Virus record (IMG/VR): IMGVR_UViG_3300025168_000568
Location: 1 to 26,318 of that record
DNA length: 26,318 nucleotides
Origin: a virus
Reading direction: 5' to 3' (one strand)
In this document: positions 18,634 through 25,439 of the stretch, piece after piece
Layout of the letters: every line of letters starts with the position of its first letter
How positions within the stretch are numbered: the first letter of the stretch is position 1
The notes under the pieces: model-generated
What the model was told of the DNA's origin: nothing
The model's database searches: none
Seen by the model: the letters and a program-made list of their open reading frames with translations, nothing else
Program-made: the position numbers and the translations under genes

Positions 18634-19359
18634 TTATTGTTTTTGTACTAATAATTCTTTTTCTTCATTTGTTGCTAGTTGGACTAACCCTGGTTTATTT
18701 AAAACAAAACCACTTAATTCTAATATTTTATAAACTAACTCGGTTTCTTCAGAGTTGTGTAGTTGAAAATCTGTAGATGCGCCAGCGTTATATAATGCCT
18801 GGGCATTTACAACAGTATATCCCCATATAGCTTGAGTAGGCTTAGCGATAAAATTACAATTAACAGTTGACGTAGAATACGCAGGAGAAGCTGATGATGG
18901 ATAAAACTGTAATTTTGTTTCTGATCTTTTAACGTAAATAGGTCTTAATTGTGTTGATGCATATAAAGCTGTTTGTTGCATTAGTTCAGCTTCTTTAGCT
19001 TCTACTCTTTCAACTTTAATACTTTTAGTACCATCATTATAAAAAACAGTACCTAATTTATGTAGCGTTGTTGATGGAGTTGGCAAAGTCATTGTAGCGC
19101 CTGAAACAGCGCTCATGTCTATGTTGTTGTTTTCAAATATTGCTATTTTTTCACTTAAAATATTTACAGTATCACTATATTCTGTACTATTACCAGGATC
19201 AATAAGAGCTTTATCCATGTCATAAAAATATTGTTCAAATATTCTTTCTTGTGCTATGTTAGCAAATAGTTGAAATTCTTGAGGAGTTATATATCCTCTT
19301 TGTTCTTTGTTAGTTATAGCTAAAACTCTTTGATATACTGTATCTATACTTACTGCCAT
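18634..19359 (-). CDS. Putative head-tail connector (adaptor/ring) protein 1
   Basis: This 241-residue protein starts MAVSIDTVYQRVLAITNKEQ and continues RGYITPQEFQLFANIAQERI, a helical N-terminus typical of the head-completion/adaptor proteins that dock under the portal (T7 gp11-like, P22 gp4-like or crAss-like ring proteins). The middle is beta-rich (LHKLGTVFYN, IKVERVEAKEAELMQQ, TQLRPIYVKRSETKLQFYP). The C-terminal helix begins SEETELVYKILELSGFVLNK. It has no membrane segment. The pair formed with the next gene, between capsid and a giant tail protein, is the normal connector position. It ends CAA TAA TAA directly before the next ATG (3-base gap), so the two are co-translated. The leader is A/T-only. 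The assignment to a particular connector family is inference. Confidence 0.58.
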   Translation of the reverse strand: MAVSIDTVYQRVLAITNKEQRGYITPQEFQLFANIAQERIFEQYFYDMDKALIDPGNSTEYSDTVNILSEKIAIFENNNIDMSAVSGATMTLPTPSTTLHKLGTVFYNDGTKSIKVERVEAKEAELMQQTALYASTQLRPIYVKRSETKLQFYPSSASPAYSTSTVNCNFIAKPTQAIWGYTVVNAQALYNAGASTDFQLHNSEETELVYKILELSGFVLNKPGLVQLATNEEKELLVQKQ

Positions 19360-19381
19360 AATTTATTTTTATTTTGTAGTT

Positions 19382-19407
19382 TACGATCGCTCCGTAGAGC
19401 GACCGCA
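19382..19407 (-). promoter_or_regulatory. Intergenic RNA hairpin with UACG tetraloop
   Basis: The minus-strand RNA folds as UGCGGUCGCUC-UACG-GAGCGAUCGUA, an 11-bp uninterrupted stem with two G.U wobbles and the stable c(UACG)g loop. On the plus strand the two wobble positions become A/C mismatches, so the structure is better in the transcribed RNA. The sequence after the stem is A-rich (AACUACAAAAUAAAAA), so there is no U-tract and it is not a standard intrinsic terminator. It may stabilise or mark an mRNA end, act as a processing site, or impede polymerase or a 3' exonuclease. It sits in the 60-base gap between the 285-residue gene and the first connector gene. Confidence 0.7.
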
Positions 19408-19419
19408 TCTACAGTTAGA

Positions 19420-20277
19420 TTAATTTAATCTTTTTTCAATATTGGAGTAAATCTCCATGCCTTCATCTGTTTTAAACCAAGCGGCTAAAGCAGAGTAAGG
19501 GTGTTCTTCATAAGGAACTGTCATTAACTTTCTATCAGTAGAAGACCATAAAAAAGTTCTTTGATCTTGAGACAATTTAATTATGTTCATTTCCGTAGCT
19601 TTAATACCAAAGTTTCTAAGCATAACATTTTCATCATTTACTAACTCTAAGAACAACTCAGGATTTCTTTTAGCATATAATAATAAATCTCTTTTAAGTT
19701 CTTTAGAACTCATCTCTGATACTTTAGAACCAACCTCCACACGCATAACAGCTTCTGCCATGTCTAAGTCTAAAGATTGAGCGGCATTTAAAGCTTCTAT
19801 TTCCATTTCTAGCCAATCAATTTGAGTAGCTGCAATTGCGGCCGGTTTATACTCTTCAAATAATTTATCTCTATGAGGATGATACAGCGATAAAAGTTTT
19901 TGTAGTACCGTTTTGGTTTTTGGAACGTACAAGCCTCCTTTTTGAAATATAATATGCTCTAGTCTTTGTTCGCCTTTCATTTCGTCAACAAATGAAGTTC
20001 TTTGATTTGAAGTATACTTTAGTTCTCTTTCGTATCCTTTTTCTTCATCAAACCAGTGAATATTACTACCTCTTATCAAGTAACTCAACGGTGTTTTGTT
20101 GTTTTTTAAGTAATACATTCTGTCTTTTATTTCCCAACCATCTTTTGGGGTAATTTTTTTTGGTTCCGCAACTACAGTTTCTTCAAAAAATTCTGTAACT
20201 ACTTCTTTGGTTGTTTCAATATGCTCATCTCCAGGGTCTGCCTGTGGTGAGACTTTTGTTTTTGTTTTTTTAGCCAT
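19420..20277 (-). CDS. Virion-cluster protein of unknown function
   Basis: I do not recognise a biochemical function for this 285-residue protein. The N-terminus (MAKKTKTKV, then Glu/Thr/Val-rich to about 43) looks disordered. The body starts with TPKDGWEIKDRMYYLKNNKT and IRGSNIHWFDEEKGYERELK, a beta-like segment (about 43-90). From about 120 it is predominantly helical: KTVLQKLLSLYHPHRDKLF, WLEMEIEALNAAQSLDLDMA and SSKELKRDLLLYAKRNPELF. It ends with TVPYEEHPYSALAAWFKTDE and a helix. No membrane segment or catalytic motif is seen. It lies immediately after the capsid gene and between two strong RNA hairpins, so it is probably a virion or assembly protein (head completion, minor capsid or regulatory). 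I recall similar genes following capsid genes in marine phage contigs, but no role is known to me. Confidence 0.8.
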   Translation of the reverse strand: MAKKTKTKVSPQADPGDEHIETTKEVVTEFFEETVVAEPKKITPKDGWEIKDRMYYLKNNKTPLSYLIRGSNIHWFDEEKGYERELKYTSNQRTSFVDEMKGEQRLEHIIFQKGGLYVPKTKTVLQKLLSLYHPHRDKLFEEYKPAAIAATQIDWLEMEIEALNAAQSLDLDMAEAVMRVEVGSKVSEMSSKELKRDLLLYAKRNPELFLELVNDENVMLRNFGIKATEMNIIKLSQDQRTFLWSSTDRKLMTVPYEEHPYSALAAWFKTDEGMEIYSNIEKRLN

Positions 20278-20300
20278 AATATAATATATAATAAAATTAA

Positions 20301-20337
20301 TAAAAATAAAAGGCCGAGGCCGAAGCCCCGGTCTTTT
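20301..20337 (-). terminator. Rho-independent terminator after the capsid gene (UUCG tetraloop)
   Basis: In the minus-strand transcript the arm GACCGGGGC (20333-20325) pairs with GCCUCGGCC (20320-20312) around the loop UUCG (20324-20321). There is one G.U pair, one A/C mismatch, and four further A-U pairs outside the stem. The run UUUUAUUUUU (20311-20302) follows. A GC-rich stem with a c(UUCG)g loop and a U-tract is a textbook intrinsic terminator, and it stands out sharply in this A/T-rich DNA. It lies 14 bases after the capsid stop and only about 23 bases before the next ATG. Confidence 0.88.
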
Positions 20338-20350
20338 AAAATAATTGTGC

Positions 20351-21793
20351 TTAGTTCATTAACATGAAGTTATTAGCACCTTGTGTAATCAAACATCTTT
20401 CAGATAAATAGTGTATTTCCATCGTGTCTTTTCCAGAAGTAGCAGCACCAACAGAACCAGTAACCCAAGTTTTCATTTTTCTGTCATCAGTTGCAGAAGC
20501 TCTGTATCTAACATGTAAGAATGGACGCTTTAAGTTTCTACCTAACTGCTCATCATATACAGAAGATACACCAGCTGGAACAACTACCCCTCGGATGTTT
20601 GTAACAGTATCGTTAAGAGCACCTCTTGTACCTTTGTCATTTAAGTATTTAAAGTCAGATTTGTAAAAGTCATAAGAACCTCTTCTAAAACCAGAGAAAC
20701 CTAAATTTAAAGCCATATCTTCTTCATTATTGAATACTCCGTAAGAAGTACCACCAGCACCATAAGAATTCATAGAAGCTAACATGTCATCCATTGCCAG
20801 CGAAGTACCTCTGTTTACAAACATCATATTTTCTTCAATAGCACCGTTTTGATCAAACGCAGCTAAGATAGCGTCAAATTCAGCTAAATCAGTAGCGGCA
20901 TTAACGCCAGTAACACCAGTAGTTTGGTGACCTCTAGTAGTAATAGCTTGGAATAAACCTTGCGTACCATCTTGTAAAGCACCTCCATCAGTACCACCAA
21001 TTGCGCCAGCAGCTGCTAAAGCAGTTTCAGCTTCTAACATAGTCATCTCTAAGTAATCAGTAAAACGAGCTCTAGTATCACCTTCAGCTTTTAAGTACCA
21101 TAAGTAACCGTTTTGCCCTTCTTCACCAGAAACTTCAACCCAACCAATTTGAGACACATCAGATCCAGATACTTCGTAGTAATCTTTCATAATAATGTGT
21201 TTGTTAGAGTGAGAAGTAAACTTAGGAGAATTTGCAGCAGTTCTTCCATCAGTACCTTTTTCAAATTCAGAACCAACAACTAGTATTCTATAAGCACTTG
21301 CACCAGCACTATCAGCAAAACCAGCAGTGTCAAAGTTAGCAGCAGCGTAAGGTAATACAGTCACAGTTGCAGCAGCTTTAGCTGAAACATAACCTCTTAA
21401 AGTTAATGAAGCGTTTGATATTAATACTATATCACCAACTCGTATACCGTGTACATTTGCAGCACCACCATCAATAGTATTTCCATCAATATCTTCTGTA
21501 ATAGTAAATATATTAGCAGAAACATCAGCGTTAGTTGCTTTGTAAGCTAAATGTAATCTACCTTGTTCAGACCATATAACTCTATCTGACGTAGAAGCTT
21601 CTTCAGCTCCTACTTGAGATAAAAATCCTGCGATTGTTCTTTTACCATAAATCTCTGCTTCTTGAGCCATAAGATCTGGTAAGTATTGTTGCGCCCATCC
21701 TTCCGTAGCAGCAGACGTAAAGTCTATGTAGTTTGTGGATAGCGTTTGTTGTCTTGGAGCAGCGTCTATGCCGCTCGCACTTGTAATTGCCAT
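20351..21793 (-). CDS. Major capsid protein
   Basis: This 480-residue protein is the likely main shell subunit (HK97 fold expected for tailed phages). It is Ala/Gly-rich, unlike its Lys/Glu-rich neighbours, and has no signal peptide or membrane segment. Features seen include the N-terminal SQVGAEEASTSDRVIWSEQG strand region. A beta-rich insertion follows (IRVGDIVLISNASLTLRGYV, about 117-136). The central helix is ARFTDYLEMTMLEAETALAA. The C-terminus is DTMEIHYLSERCLITQGANN, an ending I associate with capsid proteins of this general group. It sits after the scaffold gene (19-base gap) and is followed 14 bases past its stop by a strong intrinsic terminator, as expected for the most highly expressed structural gene. 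The leader TAAAATAAATAATT before ATG has no Shine-Dalgarno sequence. I cannot tell which capsid family it belongs to without a search. Confidence 0.86.
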   Translation of the reverse strand: MAITSASGIDAAPRQQTLSTNYIDFTSAATEGWAQQYLPDLMAQEAEIYGKRTIAGFLSQVGAEEASTSDRVIWSEQGRLHLAYKATNADVSANIFTITEDIDGNTIDGGAANVHGIRVGDIVLISNASLTLRGYVSAKAAATVTVLPYAAANFDTAGFADSAGASAYRILVVGSEFEKGTDGRTAANSPKFTSHSNKHIIMKDYYEVSGSDVSQIGWVEVSGEEGQNGYLWYLKAEGDTRARFTDYLEMTMLEAETALAAAGAIGGTDGGALQDGTQGLFQAITTRGHQTTGVTGVNAATDLAEFDAILAAFDQNGAIEENMMFVNRGTSLAMDDMLASMNSYGAGGTSYGVFNNEEDMALNLGFSGFRRGSYDFYKSDFKYLNDKGTRGALNDTVTNIRGVVVPAGVSSVYDEQLGRNLKRPFLHVRYRASATDDRKMKTWVTGSVGAATSGKDTMEIHYLSERCLITQGANNFMLMN

Positions 21794-21812
21794 AATTATT
21801 TATTTTAAATTT

Positions 21813-23015
21813 TTATTTATTTTTGTTTTTAATTTTAAACTTAAAATCAGCAGAATTTTCACCTAATACTTTGTATTGCAAACCGCCTGTACTACTAGCC
21901 TCTCCATGAGATCCTCTAGGATTCATGTTTATATTTTTAGCATTAGCAACACTATTTTTCATAGCGTCAGCCTTGCCTTGTTCATAAAAATGAGTAGCAA
22001 TAGTATCAGCGTTCATAGCCGTATACAGTGATTTGTGATAACCTGCAGCATCTTCCATTGTTTTATTTTCGTTCAAAAACTTTTTGACAAAATTATTAAT
22101 GTCGCTTTGGGTTTCTTTAACTTTATTAGTATCCTTTACATTAAACCTATACTTTTTGTCTCCGACGTTATATTCAAAACCTTTGAATTTGTCGTTAAAA
22201 ACCTGATTGGTTTTATTTAAAAAAGTAGAAGTGTTTTTTTCAAGGAGTTTACTACGATCTGCTTCTTCTTTGTTGTATCTATCAAAAAAATTAATTGCTT
22301 TCTGTTGCTCACTCGTAAGCTTTGAACCCATTTTAATTTCTTCATAGTATTTAGACTTTTGCCCGTCTAGGTGGCTTTTAGCGCTGGCAACTTGCTCTTT
22401 AAGCGCTAATTTTTTTCTTTTAATATCTCTTACTTCGTCTACATCTTCGTCGTAAGAAAATTGATCTTCCATAAGGAAGTTAATTTCTTCATTGTCTAAA
22501 TGAGGTTTTGTTTGTTTGTAGTATTCAACAAGTAAATCTTGATTATCATAATCATCATAATTTTTGTTGAGCTTAACATAGTCATTTAAATCTCCACCAG
22601 TCTCTTCCATGAAACTAACTAAGTTTTGAATATTTTCTGGTAGTGGCTTTCCAGTAGCCTCGGCTTCAGCTATTGCTTCTTCAACAACCTCTTCAACCTG
22701 TTCGTTGGTAATTTCTTCTAATGCTGGAGCTTCTTGTGCTTCAGCTTCCGGTTGTACTTCTTCTTGTTCTTGTGGGGCGTCGGCATTTTCAGCGACTGCA
22801 ACCACTCCGTCGTTGTCAGTGTTATTTTCTTTAGTTTCATCTTTTGGTTCTTTTAAATCAACTTTTATAATATTGTCAATTTCTTCGGTTTTTTTAGAAA
22901 GATCAAGTTTTGTGATTTCATTGTCTGGCGCAAACTTTTTCTTTTTAGGTTTTTTAATTTTAATTTTTTCTACAGCATTATCTACAGCTGGTTTTTCTTT
23001 TTTGTTTTCTTCCAT
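21813..23015 (-). CDS. Probable capsid scaffolding protein
   Basis: This 400-residue protein is encoded directly upstream of the major capsid gene, the usual scaffold position. It begins with a basic patch (KIKIKKPKKKKF, residues 17-28), followed by a long acidic, low-complexity Glu/Ala/Gln segment (about 70-125). A helical, charged middle comes next (EVRDIKRKKLALKEQ and the EEIKMGSKLTSEQQKAI region). The C-terminus is basic and ends in FKFKIKNKNK, which fits a capsid-binding tail. No protease active site is evident, so this looks like a plain scaffold and not a fused prohead protease. The composition is typical of phage scaffolds, but sequence in this class is poorly conserved, so the call rests on position and composition. 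The 27-base gap upstream is almost purely A/T. Confidence 0.62.
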   Translation of the reverse strand: MEENKKEKPAVDNAVEKIKIKKPKKKKFAPDNEITKLDLSKKTEEIDNIIKVDLKEPKDETKENNTDNDGVVAVAENADAPQEQEEVQPEAEAQEAPALEEITNEQVEEVVEEAIAEAEATGKPLPENIQNLVSFMEETGGDLNDYVKLNKNYDDYDNQDLLVEYYKQTKPHLDNEEINFLMEDQFSYDEDVDEVRDIKRKKLALKEQVASAKSHLDGQKSKYYEEIKMGSKLTSEQQKAINFFDRYNKEEADRSKLLEKNTSTFLNKTNQVFNDKFKGFEYNVGDKKYRFNVKDTNKVKETQSDINNFVKKFLNENKTMEDAAGYHKSLYTAMNADTIATHFYEQGKADAMKNSVANAKNINMNPRGSHGEASSTGGLQYKVLGENSADFKFKIKNKNK

Positions 23016-23042
23016 AATATAATATAATAATAATTAATAAAT

Positions 23043-25439
23043 TTACATACCTAGACCAAAGCCACCTAGTGTATCATTACTTGTTTTCTCAAAGTTTTTA
23101 GGTGGTTTACCATTATTTCTTTGATCTATAAGTTCTGACTGTTGAGTAGCTTGAATTCTAGTTCTCTCATCTTTTCTATCTTCTTTTTGTGATTCTTTTC
23201 CATTACCTTGCCCTAACTGCATTTTAGCTAATTGCATTTTAAAATTAAATTCAGTCTCAATTAACTGTTTTTTCATTTCTGTTTCTTGTTGTAGTCTTTG
23301 GGATTCCATTTGAGCTTTGGCTTGCTCTAGTTCTATTTCTGTTTGTACTAAAGCTTTTCTTTTTTCAACCTCAGCTTGAGCCGCAGCTGCTTGAGTTTGT
23401 TGATTAGCTTCGCCTTGAGCTCTTATATTTTCTTGCTGCATTCTTTGATCTCTTTCAATTTTCTTTTTTCTACGAATTTTTAAAAGTTGATTTGCAAGTT
23501 TAATATTTTTAATTTCTCTAAGATCAATAGCATCTTCTAAATCTATCCCTTGCTGTGCAATTGCAGCTTGTATGTTATTTTCTAATAGCATTTTTTGCTC
23601 TTCATCTGGCGCTAGCTCTAGAAATATACCAAAATCATATAAGTGTAACTCTGACATTTCAGCAAGTGTAGCAACGTTATGTGCTCCTATGGCCTGAATG
23701 AAAGCATCTTTTGTTGGAGAATACTCTATAATATCAGATATTCTAAGCGAGAGTTTTTCACAAGTTTCTGCTGTTAAAAATAATCCAGCCTGTAATATAT
23801 GTCTTGTAGCTGTGTTTGAATTTGCAGCAGCTAGTTTTTGTACGCCAACTAAAGAATACTTATCTGGCTTAGATCCATCAGCAGCTTCGTTAAGCCCAGT
23901 AACGTCTCTTATCATTTGCATATAGTAGTTATAAGTTTGAATTAAGCTTTGCATCTTGCCACCACCACTTCCAGAAGATATTTCTTGAATAGGAATTTTA
24001 CCAGGATTCATATCGCCATCAGAAGTAAATGATCTACCAATAACAGATCCTGTTTGGAAAAACATGTTTAAAGCTTCTTGTGGGCTGTAGTTGGTTCCAT
24101 TGCCTAAATCAATTTCAGCTAAACCATCGGCATCTAAGTAAACACCATCTGGTACTAACCTAGACATTACTTGTTGTAGTTTTAAGTGTGTAAGTTGTAT
24201 CATATCAGCAAAACCAGTACATCTACTAACTAAAGACTCAATTCTACCTTCGTACATTCTTGGTGCTACAATAGAATAATTCATTTTAACTTTGGTAAAA
24301 TCACTTTTTGTACGCATCATATTTTGTGATTTTTCCCACTTAATAAGCATGTCAGTTCCTAATATTAAAGCCCCTTCAAAAAGACACTCTACTTGCCTTA
24401 TCATTTTAGTATATCCACCTTCTAAGTTTTCAGGCGGATCAAATGAATCGTCTTTTGGTATAATTTTATCAGCGCCAGTTCCAGTCTTTTTAACTTTATA
24501 AACTTCGTTCATATAGGTTTTATAGTTAAAATAAAGAACTTCTATTTTATTAGTGTCTTTTTTTCTAGAACTATAAGTATTGCTATGGCCACCGTAGTTT
24601 TTGCTTGTTATTTCTTCTAGTTTATCGTTTGTTAAATGAGGAAATTGTTTGACTAGTTCATTTATAGGTATTGACTTTATTTCACCAACATAATATACGT
24701 CGTCAAAATAAGGAGATTCAGTATAAGAATAAACTAAATTAGCTGGATCAACATAATTAATTGTCACACCTTCAGACGTGTTAAAATCAGTTTTTACAGC
24801 ACCAATACCAATAACAGTTAAATCTCTAAGAAGTCTTTTTCTAGTAAGTTCATATCTATTTCCTTCTAGCAAAACATTTAATGCTTGCTCTTCTGCTAAT
24901 TCTACAGACTGTTTATAAGTAAGCTGCATGTGCAATGCAACTTCTTCTTCTGTTTCCGGTAAAGTTTCTTTTTTATTTTCGTTTAGCGGAATGCCAAACG
25001 CTACTTGAGATAACTTATTTAATTCTTCTGTTCTAACATCTTTTAAAACAGACTCCATATACTCAGTTCTTTTAGCCACGCCGTAAGGATCTTGTGAATA
25101 AGCTTTTATATCGTACATTCTTTCAGCCATACCATTAACTACTATATCTACAAATTTAGGTATAATTGGAACAGGTTTCCAGTCTAAATTTAAATAAGAT
25201 AAATCGCCGTTAATAGATAATTCATCTTTGTATTTTTGAATAGATTGTTCGCCTCTTGCGTATAGTCTTAAGTTATGAAAATTATTTTTTGAAGTATTAT
25301 ATCGGCTGTTAGTTCTATTGCTTAAATTACTATCAGAACCAAACCATTCATAATCGATGGCTTGAGCTACTTTCAACCCGTACTCATAACTTATTTTTTC
25401 TACGTCACTAACTACTTGACTTGGAAATTTACCTATCAT
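23043..25439 (-). CDS. Portal protein
   Basis: This 798-residue protein would form the dodecameric ring at the capsid vertex through which DNA enters and leaves. The N-terminal half has the usual portal signature: an early helix with YARGEQSIQKYKD (about 57-69), then WKPVPIIPKFVDIVVNGMAE, and a mid region VTINYVDPANLVYSYTESP resembling the portal wing. Next come a Gly/Ser stretch (SSGSGGGKMQ) and the helical stem MQMIRDVTGLNEAADGS. From about residue 650 to 770 the C-terminus is a long Gln/Ala/Glu/Lys-rich coiled coil (barrel-like), and it ends in a Gly-rich tail. At roughly 800 residues it is on the long side, as in T7-like and crAss-like portals. Its ATG overlaps the terminase stop. The leader is A/T-rich without a Shine-Dalgarno core. 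Confidence 0.87.
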   Translation of the reverse strand: MIGKFPSQVVSDVEKISYEYGLKVAQAIDYEWFGSDSNLSNRTNSRYNTSKNNFHNLRLYARGEQSIQKYKDELSINGDLSYLNLDWKPVPIIPKFVDIVVNGMAERMYDIKAYSQDPYGVAKRTEYMESVLKDVRTEELNKLSQVAFGIPLNENKKETLPETEEEVALHMQLTYKQSVELAEEQALNVLLEGNRYELTRKRLLRDLTVIGIGAVKTDFNTSEGVTINYVDPANLVYSYTESPYFDDVYYVGEIKSIPINELVKQFPHLTNDKLEEITSKNYGGHSNTYSSRKKDTNKIEVLYFNYKTYMNEVYKVKKTGTGADKIIPKDDSFDPPENLEGGYTKMIRQVECLFEGALILGTDMLIKWEKSQNMMRTKSDFTKVKMNYSIVAPRMYEGRIESLVSRCTGFADMIQLTHLKLQQVMSRLVPDGVYLDADGLAEIDLGNGTNYSPQEALNMFFQTGSVIGRSFTSDGDMNPGKIPIQEISSGSGGGKMQSLIQTYNYYMQMIRDVTGLNEAADGSKPDKYSLVGVQKLAAANSNTATRHILQAGLFLTAETCEKLSLRISDIIEYSPTKDAFIQAIGAHNVATLAEMSELHLYDFGIFLELAPDEEQKMLLENNIQAAIAQQGIDLEDAIDLREIKNIKLANQLLKIRRKKKIERDQRMQQENIRAQGEANQQTQAAAAQAEVEKRKALVQTEIELEQAKAQMESQRLQQETEMKKQLIETEFNFKMQLAKMQLGQGNGKESQKEDRKDERTRIQATQQSELIDQRNNGKPPKNFEKTSNDTLGGFGLGM

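Noticed and set aside
19382-19407. Calling the UACG hairpin a Rho-independent terminator
   Set aside because: The bases after the stem in the transcript are A-rich, with no U-tract on either strand.
19311-19409. Short minus-strand frame starting MRSLYGAIVNYKI that runs through the UACG hairpin into the first connector gene out of frame (about 32 codons)
   Set aside because: It is mostly made of the hairpin and overlaps the connector gene start. No leader or protein-like character supports it.
16920-23042. TATAAT-like strings in A/T-rich gaps as promoters
   Set aside because: They arise readily by composition, lie directly against start codons, and lack a partner -33/-35 element or the Bacteroidota TAnnTTTG motif at proper spacing.
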